A DNA stretch of 35,427 nt from Phycisphaera mikurensis (GTDB taxonomy: Bacteria > Planctomycetota > Phycisphaerae > UBA1845). The stretch is from positions 1 through 35,427 of the forward strand of contig SBAX01000061.1 in NCBI GenBank assembly GCA_005240095.1, read 5' to 3'. This document shows positions 14,650 to 23,603 of the stretch, in pieces. Each line of letters starts with the position of its first letter. The stretch's first letter is position 1. The position numbers and the translations under genes were made by a program. The notes beneath the pieces were generated by a model that saw only the letters and a program-made list of their open reading frames with translations, searched no databases and was not told the DNA's origin.

Positions 14650-15828
14650 TCAACCTAGGAGAACGACTTCCTCCTGCACGCCTGAGGTGATGGTGGGCCC
14701 GATCTTAGGATCCACGTAAACGTTGATCTCCAGGCGCACGCCGAACTCGGGCAGGTAGATGCCGGGTTCTACAGTAAAGCCCAGGCCGGCGAGCATCTCG
14801 CGGGTGTCGTGGGTTTCCAGGTTGTCGAGGTTGAAGCCCACGCCGTGGACCACCGGCCCGGGGCTGAGGCTGTGGCCGGTGCGATGGCGGATGTAGCGGC
14901 TGTACCCGGCGTCGATGATCACTGCCCGGGCGACTTCGTCCAGTTGCCAGCCCTGGATTCGCTCGTTGTGCTTCCAGGCCGCCACGGCGCGCTCCACGAC
15001 GCGGTCGCGAGCGGCGCGCACCACCTGAAAGACCTCCGCCTGCTTGGTCGGCACGGAGGGTCCAACGTAGCCGACCCAGGTGATGTCGGAAAACACGCTG
15101 GGATCCTGGGACCTGCGGGCCCACAAGTCGATGAGCACCCAGTCCCCCCGCCGGATCGGCGTAGGATTGTTTGCCGACGGCTCATAGTGCGGATCGCCGC
15201 TGTGAGCGTTGACGGCGACGATGGGGGCCTCGCTGGCCTCGAGCCCCATATCCTTGAAACGTCGCTGAATGAACTGCTGCACTTCGTGTTCGTGAAACTG
15301 ATCGCCGCTCGCCGTCCTTTCGCGGATCAGATCGAAGGCTTCGTCCTTAATGCCGTCGACCTGCGTGGAGGCCAGCCGGTGGGCGGCCACCGCCTCTTCG
15401 GGCCATTTCGCCACGCACACCTGGATCAGGTTCGCGGAGGAGACGACTTCGCAGCCCAGGGAGCGAATCAGCTCCACTGTGCCGGCGTCCACGATGGACA
15501 CGACGGGCAGGGCCCCGCCGGGGGCGTACTCCATGGCCACGCGGTGAAGGCCTGCAAGGTTCTTGGTCAACCAGGCGTGCAGATCGCGCCAGGAAAGAAA
15601 GGACTCCCGGGGAAGGTCAATGGTGTCGAACTGGTGATGATCGATGCCGTGGCAGAGCAGGATGGGGTCGGCGCTCGCCGGGATCAGCAGGATGGCTCGT
15701 CGCGTGGTCCATCGCTTGCCGGGGAGGACCTGGGCAAAGATCGAGTTGTTTCCGCGGAAGTCGTACAGCAGCCACGCGTCGATACGCTGCTCCCGCATGT
15801 AGGTCTGAACATCGTCAAAGCGAATCAT
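14650..15828 (-). CDS. M24-family metallopeptidase (Xaa-Pro aminopeptidase-like)
   Basis: The 392-residue protein has a creatinase-like N-terminal domain (residues 1-150) and a pita-bread catalytic domain. The metal ligands expected for M24 are visible in order: Asp in 'VLIDLWAR', Asp in 'FSDITWVGY', His in 'HRTGHSLSPG', Glu in 'FTVEPGIYLP' and Glu in 'RLEINVYV'. It would be a cytosolic di-metal peptidase acting on proline-containing peptides, although some M24 proteins have other substrates. GGGAG lies 5 bases before the ATG. It lies between the two DUF4287 genes on the same strand with short gaps. Confidence 0.88.
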   Translation of the reverse strand: MIRFDDVQTYMREQRIDAWLLYDFRGNNSIFAQVLPGKRWTTRRAILLIPASADPILLCHGIDHHQFDTIDLPRESFLSWRDLHAWLTKNLAGLHRVAMEYAPGGALPVVSIVDAGTVELIRSLGCEVVSSANLIQVCVAKWPEEAVAAHRLASTQVDGIKDEAFDLIRERTASGDQFHEHEVQQFIQRRFKDMGLEASEAPIVAVNAHSGDPHYEPSANNPTPIRRGDWVLIDLWARRSQDPSVFSDITWVGYVGPSVPTKQAEVFQVVRAARDRVVERAVAAWKHNERIQGWQLDEVARAVIIDAGYSRYIRHRTGHSLSPGPVVHGVGFNLDNLETHDTREMLAGLGFTVEPGIYLPEFGVRLEINVYVDPKIGPTITSGVQEEVVLLG

Positions 15829-15917
15829 GGTTGCTCCCTTCTTGCGATGTACCTGCTACTCGGTTCGTCTCCACCTCCGCGGCTCAGCGGGAGCCTCCCT
15901 CCCCTAAGGTCCAGCGA

Positions 15918-16556
15918 TCAGGCATCCAGATCATAGGCGACTGTGAGCCAATGACGCACGTCATCGTCGATGTCCACGATCGAGGCGAGCTGAAAGCAGT
16001 GGGTGATCCGATCCTTCTTGGCCAGTCCGCCGGTATCGATCAGCCGCCTCGGCAGGCGTCCCTTGGCCTTGGCCAGAGCCAGGCCGAAGTCAATCCTCCT
16101 CCGCGTGGCTGGCTTGATCTGGGCGAACACGCGGTTGCGATACAGCGGCACGATCGTCTGGCACGGACACACCTTCACGTCCTTGCCGAGTTTTCGCCCG
16201 GCCTCGATGAGTCGATCATGAATCGGCCGCAAGCCCGCCTTTCCGCCGGCGTACATGGCTTCGACGTACTTGGCCGCCGCGGCGAGGTATCCTTCGGGAG
16301 TGTCTTCGTCACCGCCCTTTCCCTCGGCGCGTTCTGCAATCCACCACGCACTGTTCGTGCCCAGGCCATGCTTTTTCTTGAGCCACTCGCGGCGCTGCGG
16401 CTCGGTTGCGGGGCCTTCGGTATTGACGAACTTGATCCACTGCTCCAGGGATCGTCCGGTTTTTTCCTTGAGAGTTGCGATCCAGTTCTGCATCGACTCG
16501 ACGCCGGGGTGAACGTCATAGAGGGATGAGCTCTTCGGCTTGGTGCTGCCGGGCAT
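15918..16556 (-). CDS. DUF4287-DUF5655 protein
   Basis: The protein has 212 residues from the ATG at 16556, supported by GAGGA 8 bases upstream; an upstream GTG at 16571 would place the ribosome site inside the gene. The N-terminal part ('MQNWIATLKEKTGRSLEQWIKFVNTEG' to 'LGTNSAWWIAERAEG') is DUF4287, and the C-terminal part ('PIHDRLIEAGRKLGKDVKVCPCQTIVPLYRNRVFAQIKPATRRRIDFGLAL') is DUF5655. Neither domain has a known role; DUF5655 resembles small DNA- or ligand-binding alpha/beta domains. Notably it is the second DUF4287 gene within 2 kb. It follows the secreted metalloprotease gene by 75 bases on the same strand. Confidence 0.85.
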   Translation of the reverse strand: MPGSTKPKSSSLYDVHPGVESMQNWIATLKEKTGRSLEQWIKFVNTEGPATEPQRREWLKKKHGLGTNSAWWIAERAEGKGGDEDTPEGYLAAAAKYVEAMYAGGKAGLRPIHDRLIEAGRKLGKDVKVCPCQTIVPLYRNRVFAQIKPATRRRIDFGLALAKAKGRLPRRLIDTGGLAKKDRITHCFQLASIVDIDDDVRHWLTVAYDLDA

Positions 16557-16631
16557 CCGATTCTTCCTCACACGAAGGCGGATGGGAGGGTACTCGAAGG
16601 GCCGGGGCGCGCCCAGCCGGAGCAGCCCGCG

Positions 16632-18797
16632 TCATGGCGAGTTGCAACGGCCGCAACGATCGCGGCAGAAGCCCGCTCCGCAGGCCCCGCCTCGACAATG
16701 GTTGTCGTTGTTGCACGGGAGCCCCTCGTCCACGCCGCCCACGCAGGTGCGGACGCATAATCCGCCGCCGCAGGCTCCGTTAGTGGAGCACGGCGTGGCG
16801 TTGCACGCGACAGTGGAGGGGCAGGGACACGGGCCGCTGTAAGGGTACGGTTCGTTGCGAAAGGCGGAGACGCAGGCGGCGATATCCAATGCGTTTACGT
16901 CGCTGTTCCAGTCAGGAACATTGGGCTGAAGGGAGGCGAAGGCCTTGCTCGGCGCGCCGGGGAGAGCCTTGAACTTGCTGACCAGGGCAGACACGTCCAA
17001 GGCATCCGGTTGCGTTCCGGGGGCCAGCGGATCGAAGGTGTCGGCCAGGTCGCCGAAGACGCCGGTATCGAACTGCACGGCGAACGATACGATCTGGCAG
17101 GTGGCCTCTTCGCCTGCGCATCGCGGCGACAGGTTCTCAATCTCGTAAACGGAGCTCGGGATAATCTCCGCTCCCACGGCGGACACCTGGCCCTCCGCGG
17201 TCCAGTCGTGATAGTAGGGCGTGCACTGCAAACGCGCCACCAGGAAGGAGTCCCCGCCGGGAGACGCCTGATACTCGGCGACAGGTTGCGGCTTGCCGAG
17301 CCAGCGCACGCAGGCGGACGGGTCCGTGCAGGAAGATCCCGCTTCGTACTGCGGGAAACCACTCAGATCCACAGCCCGCAGGCGAAGGGCGGTGAGCGTC
17401 CCGGGCGGCACGGTGGCCGCGGGCGGGACGAGGACGGCAAGGGTTCGATTCCGCGAGAAGTTCTCAGCGTCGAGCATCGGTCCGGGCGGAGGTTGGCACT
17501 CGTCTGGAGTGCCGTTTTCGTCGACGTCTGCCGATGTCCCAGCGGCCACGTCGCAAGTGTCAGTCACCCCATTCTCGTTGCAGTCCACCGTGCCGGCGCC
17601 GTCGCACTTGTCGCCGAAAGACAGGCACGTGCGCGAGTTCCGGAAGCTGATCATGCCGGGGATGTCCTCAGTGGGGTGGAAGCGGTTGGCTGAGGTGATG
17701 GTGGGGTTCATCGTCCAGCCCGGACAATTGCAGTGATTCGCGCTCCACACGTGTCCAAGCTCGTGTGCGGAGAGGTCGGTCTTGCACGCGAAATTCACGC
17801 ACGCGTTGGATCGTACGACACTATAGGCAGCGTCGGTGAAGCAGAGGCTGTTGGTAAAGGCAATACCGATGCTGCCCTCGAATACTTTCCCGGTGAAAAG
17901 CTGGGCTGCGTCCCGCACGATGGAGTCGTAAGAAGCGTTCCAGCGGTCGCGGAACTGGTTGATCAGTCCTCCGACGGAGTCCGCCGAGTAGGGGTCCGGC
18001 TCGGTGGTGCGGACGATGATGGTTGTGATCAGGTGTTTGATGTTGAGGTCACGTTCGTATTGCAGGTTGACGGTGTTGATGATGGTGTGGACGTAGCTTT
18101 CCGTGGCCGCCACGCTGCCGTGGTAGTTGTAGTATTCGACATCAGCGTCGATCGCCAGATCGGCGAGGTACACCGGTCCACTGGTGGCCGCGCTGCCTGA
18201 GGATGCATCGGCATCCGGGCCCGCGGCAGCCTCGTCGGGCGTCGCGCAGCCCAGCCCCGTTGGGAGGGCGGCAGTCTTCGGATAGAGCATGTGATCGCGA
18301 TGCGAAGCGCCTGCCACGCGGCTCGCGATGGGCTCCAGGACAAAAGAGGCGCCCGAGGGCAGGATCATGACGGCGTGGAGCCCGCCATCGATCCACGATG
18401 CGGCAGCATCGCTCCCCTCGGCCTCGATCAACCGCCCGCGGTAGGTACGCACATCGTTTGACGGCGTGGGCACGAGCGTGCCATCTGCTCCTTGAACCAG
18501 AAGATGGTAGCCCGCGGCGCGCAGGGAGACCGGGTTGAGTTCCAGGGTATAGCTGTTATCTGCGATGTTGATCGGCAGGCGGATTGGAAACCCATGGAGC
18601 TGGACCAGGTCCAGTTGGACCAGGTTGCCCTCCGTGACGGCGAGCGCCTCGCGAGCGCGGGGCAGTACTGCTTGCTCTACTTGGTCCGCCGGGCGGGGAG
18701 CAACCTGGACGGGGACCTCCGCCATCGCCCCAGCCACGCTGAGCAGCCCAAGCGCCAAGAATCCGTAGCGCGCGAGCACGATTGGTGATCGTTTCAT
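16632..18797 (-). CDS. Secreted reprolysin-like (M12-type) zinc metalloprotease with dockerin-like and Cys-rich tail
   Basis: The protein has 721 residues from the ATG at 18797, which directly starts a signal peptide ('MKRSPIVLARYGFLALGLLSVAGAMA'). The catalytic motif is H345-E-L-G-H349-VWSAN-H355, with a Met-turn 'PGWTMNP' just after, typical of metzincins. A propeptide-like region comes first (about 30-180). After the protease come a short acidic repeat ('DCNENGVTDTCD', 'DVDENGTPDECQ') that would bind calcium, a beta domain, a dockerin-like stretch ('TFDPLAPGTQPDALDVSALVSKFKAL' and 'NSDVNALDIAACVSAFRNEPYPYSG'), and a terminal Cys-rich segment with 17 or so cysteines. The tail types are frequent in planctomycete exoproteins. 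It is exported, with substrate unknown. Confidence 0.88.
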   Translation of the reverse strand: MKRSPIVLARYGFLALGLLSVAGAMAEVPVQVAPRPADQVEQAVLPRAREALAVTEGNLVQLDLVQLHGFPIRLPINIADNSYTLELNPVSLRAAGYHLLVQGADGTLVPTPSNDVRTYRGRLIEAEGSDAAASWIDGGLHAVMILPSGASFVLEPIASRVAGASHRDHMLYPKTAALPTGLGCATPDEAAAGPDADASSGSAATSGPVYLADLAIDADVEYYNYHGSVAATESYVHTIINTVNLQYERDLNIKHLITTIIVRTTEPDPYSADSVGGLINQFRDRWNASYDSIVRDAAQLFTGKVFEGSIGIAFTNSLCFTDAAYSVVRSNACVNFACKTDLSAHELGHVWSANHCNCPGWTMNPTITSANRFHPTEDIPGMISFRNSRTCLSFGDKCDGAGTVDCNENGVTDTCDVAAGTSADVDENGTPDECQPPPGPMLDAENFSRNRTLAVLVPPAATVPPGTLTALRLRAVDLSGFPQYEAGSSCTDPSACVRWLGKPQPVAEYQASPGGDSFLVARLQCTPYYHDWTAEGQVSAVGAEIIPSSVYEIENLSPRCAGEEATCQIVSFAVQFDTGVFGDLADTFDPLAPGTQPDALDVSALVSKFKALPGAPSKAFASLQPNVPDWNSDVNALDIAACVSAFRNEPYPYSGPCPCPSTVACNATPCSTNGACGGGLCVRTCVGGVDEGLPCNNDNHCRGGACGAGFCRDRCGRCNSP

Positions 18798-18937
18798 CCT
18801 ACCATGAGCCCCCACGGCGTGCGGACTTTCGCGACGTTCCCCACCGATGATGTCGCGCCCGGTGTCGCCCTTGCAATTATCAGACAGGGCGGGCTGGATT
18901 TCAACCGCAAAGTTTCGGGCCGGATTCCGGCCTGCCC

Positions 18938-20305
18938 TCAGCGGGGCGTGGCCGGCACTTCGAACACGAACAGCTCGCTGAGGTCGCGGAGCTTGTCCAG
19001 GTTCCAGGCTCTATCGAGAACCTGGGCGGCGGTGGGGTCGGGTATGACGCCGGCGGCCAGGCGATGGAACTTGGCGACCACCTCGTCGTCGGTCATGGGG
19101 TTGCGGGCGTGGCCGCGGGGGAAGTCCACGCGCTTGCTGACGTTGGTGCCGTCCGTGCAGGTGATGGTGATGTCGTTGGGAATGCCCAGCGGGTAGCCCT
19201 TGTTCAGCTCTGGATCCTCCACAATCGTGGTCTTGTCCATCAGGCTGAGGAGCTTCGGGTCAGTGAGGCGGTGTTCGTCGAAGGTGGCCAGGGTTACGTC
19301 GCCATCCACCAGGGCGGCGGCGCAGCAATAGAACATCGAGTGGTCGGCGGTTTCGCGAGAGGTGGGGCGGAGCTTCTCCGGCTCGCTGCCGATGATGCTG
19401 ACGGCGGCCTCGAAACTCTTCATGTGGATGGACTGAATGGTTTTGCCGCTGAGCTTGGGGCGAAGCTGCAGGCAGGCATCGATGGCGGACTGCGAGTGGT
19501 ACTCCGCGGGCCAGAACTTGATGTAGGTCTTGTCGATCATGAAGTCGCCAGCCTCACCGAGCACGAGATTCCGCACGCCGGGAATGTTGAGCTGCTTAAT
19601 GAGACCCTTAGGGCCTTCGAAGATTTCGTTCGGCCCGGTGAGGCCCCTCCGGGCCAAGTCGGCGGCGAAGACTCCGTTGCGTGCCGCGTTGGAGAAGGCA
19701 CAGGCCTTCCAATCGGAGATTTGACCCGTTCGCGTCTGGCGCGTGGCTATGTTGCACACGCCCGCGAGTCCCAGGGCGTGTTCCATCTGCTCCACGCTCA
19801 GGTCCCAAAGCTTCGCCGCGGCCAAGGCGCTCGACAGCGCCCCGTACGTGACGTGGTCCCAGCCGCCCGCCCGCAGACTCGCCGCATCGCACAGCCGGCA
19901 TTGAATCTCGTACGCGAGGACGGTTGCGAGGATCAAATCCTTGCCGCTCTTAGCAGTCTGCTGCGTCACGGCCGCACACGCCGAGATGTTGTCCGACGGA
20001 TGGGCGGGTTCCAGACTCAGGTAGGTATCGTTGTAGTCCAGGTATCGCACCATGGCTCCGTTGGCGAACGCCGCCAGTTCCGGCAGCGTGCGGTGCTTCG
20101 TGCCCCAGACTATGGCTTTGGCCTGTGAATCATTCACCGCCATGGCCTTCTCGCGCACGACCTTGGCGGGGTGCGAGTCGTACGCACCGAGCGTCGTGGC
20201 GATCGAGTCAATCACCCGCCGCTTGACCTCATGGACGGTCTTCTGCGGTAAGGCTTCGTATCGCAGGTCCTTGGCCCATTCGGCCATACGTTGTGCAATC
20301 GTCAT
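18938..20305 (-). CDS. MmgE/PrpD family protein (2-methylcitrate dehydratase-like)
   Basis: The 455-residue cytosolic protein belongs to a family that includes 2-methylcitrate dehydratase, cis-aconitate decarboxylase and iminodisuccinate epimerase. Recognisable blocks are 'VKRRVIDSIATTLGAYDSHPAK', 'FANGAMVRYLDYNDTYLS..PAHPSDNI', 'GWDHVTYGALSSALAAAKLWDLSVEQMEHALGLAG', 'EGPKGLIKQL' and 'KFWPAEYHSQSAIDACLQLR'. The HPSDN motif and the D-Y-N-D-T residues match the active-site region. GAGGA is found 6 bases before the ATG. It is the last gene of a run with a trans-sulfuration enzyme and ETF genes, which fits propionate or amino-acid catabolism. Which family member it is cannot be decided from the sequence. 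Confidence 0.88.
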   Translation of the reverse strand: MTIAQRMAEWAKDLRYEALPQKTVHEVKRRVIDSIATTLGAYDSHPAKVVREKAMAVNDSQAKAIVWGTKHRTLPELAAFANGAMVRYLDYNDTYLSLEPAHPSDNISACAAVTQQTAKSGKDLILATVLAYEIQCRLCDAASLRAGGWDHVTYGALSSALAAAKLWDLSVEQMEHALGLAGVCNIATRQTRTGQISDWKACAFSNAARNGVFAADLARRGLTGPNEIFEGPKGLIKQLNIPGVRNLVLGEAGDFMIDKTYIKFWPAEYHSQSAIDACLQLRPKLSGKTIQSIHMKSFEAAVSIIGSEPEKLRPTSRETADHSMFYCCAAALVDGDVTLATFDEHRLTDPKLLSLMDKTTIVEDPELNKGYPLGIPNDITITCTDGTNVSKRVDFPRGHARNPMTDDEVVAKFHRLAAGVIPDPTAAQVLDRAWNLDKLRDLSELFVFEVPATPR

Positions 20306-20326
20306 GTCGTTCCTCGTTGTTGTGGG

Positions 20327-21487
20327 TTACTGAGCGTGTAACGCCTGCTCCAAGTCCGCGATCAAATCTTCTGTCGCTTCAAGGCCGACTGAGAGCCGCA
20401 CAAGTTCGTCTTTGATGCCGATTTCGCGGCGGCGCTCGGGGCTCAGGCCCGCGTGGGTGGTGAGCGACGGCTGGGTGATGAGCGACTCCACGCCGCCCAG
20501 GCTCCATGCGGCCAGCGGGATCGTAAGACGCTCGATGAAGCGTTGTGCGGCCTCACCGCCGCCCTTGACCTCGAAGCTCAGCATTCCCCCGAAGCCCGCA
20601 AACAGCTCCCGGGCGCGGCGATGGTTGGAGTGGCTCTCCAGGCCAGGGTAGAGCACCCTGCTTACGCGTGGGTGTTGCTCGAGGAAACGTGCCACCTTCA
20701 AGACTGACTCGTTCTGGTATCGCATACGCACCACCAGCGTCTTGATGCCGCGGTTGAAGAGGAAGCAGGCGTGCGGATCGAGCGCCCCGCCGAGGTGGTT
20801 GAGCTTGAGGCGGATCCGTTCAATGGCATCGGCCTTGCCCACGATGGCACCGGCCACGATGTCGTTGTGTCCGTTGAGGTACTTGGTCCCGCTGTGGATC
20901 ACCAGGTTGAAGCCGTGGCGGATGGGGTTGAAGTTCACCGGCGAGGCGAAGGTGTTGTCGATCATCGAAACCAGGGAGTGCTGCTGCGCGAACCGCGCGA
21001 TCGCCGGCAGGTCGCCGACCTCCATCAGGGGATTGGTGATCGTCTCGCAGTAGACGGCCCTGGTGTTCTCGCGCAGATGCGCCGCCCAGGTCTCCGGGCG
21101 GTTGGCATCGATGAAGGTGTAGCTGATGCCGAAGCTTTCCAGATCGTGAGTGACGAAGTCGTACGTGCCGCCGTAGAGATTATTCTGCGCCAGCAGGTGA
21201 TCGCCTGCGCGGAGCACGGTGAGCATCGTCGTGGTGATGGCGCTCATGCCGCTGCTGGTCACCAGAGCGGCTTCCCCGCCCTCGAGCGCGGCCAGCTTGG
21301 CGTGGAGCACCTCGTGGTTGGGGGTGTTGTTGAGGCGAATGTAGCGATTGCCGTGGTAGCCTTTCTCCGCGTCGCAGAAGAAGGTGGACGACTGGAATAC
21401 CGGCGTTACGACCGCGCCGCAGATCGCCGGGCGCGGCTCACCGGCATGGATGGCTTGCGTTTCCAGCCGTTTTGCAATCTCGGACAT
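20327..21487 (-). CDS. Trans-sulfuration family PLP enzyme (cystathionine gamma-lyase/synthase or methionine gamma-lyase type)
   Basis: The protein has 386 residues from the ATG at 21487; GGGAG lies 7 bases upstream and the frame before it is non-protein-like overlap with the preceding gene. The Cys/Met-metabolism PLP fold is clear: 'TPVFQSSTFFCDAE', 'NRYIRLNNTPNHEVLHAKLAALEGGEAALVTSSGMSA', 'DNTFASP' (D177 for the PLP nitrogen) and 'HSGTKYLNGHNDIVAG' with the Schiff-base lysine K202. The C-terminal 'SLGGVESLITQPSLTTHAGLSPERRREIGI' carries the substrate arginine region. The usual 'GHSD' is 'GHND' here. Gamma-lyase (giving 2-oxobutyrate) or gamma-synthase function cannot be separated by eye. 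The start is 2 bases after the stop of the Fe-S oxidoreductase gene. Confidence 0.9.
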   Translation of the reverse strand: MSEIAKRLETQAIHAGEPRPAICGAVVTPVFQSSTFFCDAEKGYHGNRYIRLNNTPNHEVLHAKLAALEGGEAALVTSSGMSAITTTMLTVLRAGDHLLAQNNLYGGTYDFVTHDLESFGISYTFIDANRPETWAAHLRENTRAVYCETITNPLMEVGDLPAIARFAQQHSLVSMIDNTFASPVNFNPIRHGFNLVIHSGTKYLNGHNDIVAGAIVGKADAIERIRLKLNHLGGALDPHACFLFNRGIKTLVVRMRYQNESVLKVARFLEQHPRVSRVLYPGLESHSNHRRARELFAGFGGMLSFEVKGGGEAAQRFIERLTIPLAAWSLGGVESLITQPSLTTHAGLSPERRREIGIKDELVRLSVGLEATEDLIADLEQALHAQ

Positions 21488-21489
21488 TT

Positions 21490-23535
21490 CTACGCTCCCG
21501 CATGCGACTGGGGCACTTGTACGGCCTCCAGCAGCACCTCCGCGATATCCAATTGGGGAATGTCCTCGCGCCCCTTGGCGGCCAGCCCGTCGGTGAGCAT
21601 TCTCATGCAGAACGGACAGGCACTGGCCACGACTTCGGGGTTGGTCTCCAGCAGCTGCTGCGTCCGCTCGATGTTGACCCGCTGCGTGCCGGGTTCCTCC
21701 TCCTTGAACATCTGCGCTCCGCCGGCTCCGCAGCACATGCCGCGGTCCCGCGTCTGCCTGGGCTCCAGGACGGTGAGACCGGGGATGCCAGCCAGCGTCT
21801 CCCGCGGGGCGTCGTAGACATCATTGTACCGGCCGAGATAACACGAGTCGTGGAAGACGACCTTTTTCGACAGCGGGTTGGTCGGTCGGAGCTTGCCATC
21901 GGCGATCAACTGCGAGAGGAACGTGCTGTGGTGCACGACACGGTAGTGGCCGCCGAAATCTCCGTATTCATTCAGCAGGGTGTTGAAGCAGTGCGGGCAT
22001 GAGGTGACAATCGTCTTCTTGTCCGCGCCGACTCCGTTGAGCACTTCTACGTTGGCCTTGGCAAACATCTGATAGAGAAACTCGTTGCCCGCCCGCCGCG
22101 CAGGATCTCCCGTACACTGCTCGTCCGTCCCGAGGATGGCGAAGTCCACGCCCGCCTGCTGCATCAGCCTGGCCGTCGCCTGAGTGATCTTCTTGGCCCG
22201 TTCATCGAAGGAGGGCATGCAACCGACCCAGAACAGCACCGGAGCGTCGGGGTTTTCGGCGATGGTCCTGATACCCATTCCGTCCGCCCAGTTGGCGCGA
22301 TCGGCGGGTGAAAAGCTCCACGGATTGGCGTTGGATTCCATGCCCCGGAACGCGGACTGCAACTGCGGCGGGAACTCGCTGCGCTCCTGCACCAGGTACC
22401 GCCGCATGTCCACGATCTTGTCCACATAGCTGATGAAGACCGGACATTCCTCTTCGCAAGCCCGACAAGTCGTGCAGGCCCAGAGGACCTCGGGGTCGAT
22501 CACGCCATCGACCAGGTCCTTATGGTGTTCCCGTCCGTCTGCCCCTCCGGCAACGGAGCCGTTTCCATCGCCGGCCGTGAGGGCGTCAGCGTTTCTATAC
22601 AGGAAGTCGCGAAGATCGAGCGTGAAATGCTTGGGAGAAAGCTTCTTGCCGGTCTTCGTCGCCGGGCAATGATCGCTGCACCGGCCGCACTCCGTGCAGG
22701 TATAGAAATCCAGAATGGCCTTCCAGGAAAACTGATCGATGCGGCGGATACCCAGCGTCTCCTCGCGTTCGAGTTTTCCTTCGATGTCCTCGATGGGCGG
22801 GAGCCGCCCGGGCGGCTGCAAGCTCTGGAAATAGACATTGGGCACACCCGTGATGATGTGGAAGTGTTTCGAATAGGGAAGAAGATTCAGGAATATGAGT
22901 ACCAGAGCCGAATGCGTCCAGAAACCAAGGTGGCGCAGGAATACGAGCGTAGCGTCGCTGAGAAGTCCCAGGGGAACGGCCGCAATCGACCCCGCTGGTT
23001 CGTACAGAATGAAGCCGGGACCGGAGGATGCACGAGCGATGGTCGCTGCGTCGTAAAGAATGTCCGCGACCATCATGGCCAGGATGATGCCCAGGATGAT
23101 GAGGCCTTCGGCATTCAGTGTGAGTCGGCCCAGCCGCCGCACCACGCGGAAGTATACGAACACCAGAGCGCCGAAGATAACCAGAATGGCGAAGAGGTCC
23201 TTGAGGAAAGAGTACGCCTTTCCGAGAAACTGCTCGGGAGCGAAGAGCCAGAAACTAAAGGACTCGTCGAAGCCACGGCCCCAGAGGATCAGTGAGCGCA
23301 GCAGCAGCACGCCAAAGCCGAGAAAGATGACCATGTGTGCCGCTCCAGCGAGCGGGTAGCGACGCATGCGCAGCTGGGCGATGCCATAGCGGAAGGTTTC
23401 TCGAATTCGCCGCCCCGGCTGATCAAAGCGGTTGTCCGCCGTGCCGACGCGCAGGAGCTTCCATCGTCGCGAGGCGGAATAGGCGAAGGCGCCCCAGCCC
23501 GCAAGCAGCAACAATGCCATGAAGATGGGACCCAT
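21490..23535 (-). CDS. etfD: Membrane Fe-S oxidoreductase, EtfD-like (ETF:quinone oxidoreductase type)
   Basis: The 681-residue protein has a NarI-like N-terminal half with about five or six membrane helices (residues 1-230), including histidines that could bind haem b. Next come two [4Fe-4S] ferredoxin motifs, 'CTECGRCSDHCP' and 'CTTCRACEEECP', and then two CCG domains ('GCMPSFDERAK...CPHCFN' and 'HDSCYLGRYNDVYD...GMCCGAGGAQMF...ACPFCMRM') as in HdrD/GlpC. This order matches EtfD of mycobacteria, which passes electrons from EtfBA to menaquinone. The adjacent etfA and etfB upstream support that role. No Shine-Dalgarno precedes the ATG, and the upstream gap holds an inverted repeat. The symbol is by context and domain order. 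Confidence 0.85.
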   Translation of the reverse strand: MGPIFMALLLLAGWGAFAYSASRRWKLLRVGTADNRFDQPGRRIRETFRYGIAQLRMRRYPLAGAAHMVIFLGFGVLLLRSLILWGRGFDESFSFWLFAPEQFLGKAYSFLKDLFAILVIFGALVFVYFRVVRRLGRLTLNAEGLIILGIILAMMVADILYDAATIARASSGPGFILYEPAGSIAAVPLGLLSDATLVFLRHLGFWTHSALVLIFLNLLPYSKHFHIITGVPNVYFQSLQPPGRLPPIEDIEGKLEREETLGIRRIDQFSWKAILDFYTCTECGRCSDHCPATKTGKKLSPKHFTLDLRDFLYRNADALTAGDGNGSVAGGADGREHHKDLVDGVIDPEVLWACTTCRACEEECPVFISYVDKIVDMRRYLVQERSEFPPQLQSAFRGMESNANPWSFSPADRANWADGMGIRTIAENPDAPVLFWVGCMPSFDERAKKITQATARLMQQAGVDFAILGTDEQCTGDPARRAGNEFLYQMFAKANVEVLNGVGADKKTIVTSCPHCFNTLLNEYGDFGGHYRVVHHSTFLSQLIADGKLRPTNPLSKKVVFHDSCYLGRYNDVYDAPRETLAGIPGLTVLEPRQTRDRGMCCGAGGAQMFKEEEPGTQRVNIERTQQLLETNPEVVASACPFCMRMLTDGLAAKGREDIPQLDIAEVLLEAVQVPQSHAGA

Positions 23536-23559
23536 GACGAATCACGAATGGGGAATTGT

Positions 23560-23601
23560 GAATGCTGAATGAAGAAGAAGTGGGTCAACCATTCTGCATT
23601 C
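23560..23601. repeat. Imperfect inverted repeat between etfA and etfD
   Basis: GAATGCTGAATG (23560-23571) and CATTCTGCATTC (23590-23601) pair at 11 of 12 positions around an 18-base loop. The hairpin directly follows the etfA stop and could stabilise the transcript end or reduce downstream expression. Confidence 0.6.
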
Positions 23602-23603
23602 CC

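Noticed and set aside
20327-21736. Longer 469-residue reading of the trans-sulfuration gene
   Set aside because: The first 83 residues overlap the end of the Fe-S oxidoreductase gene in another frame and have shadow-like composition; GGGAG and family alignment place the start at 21487.
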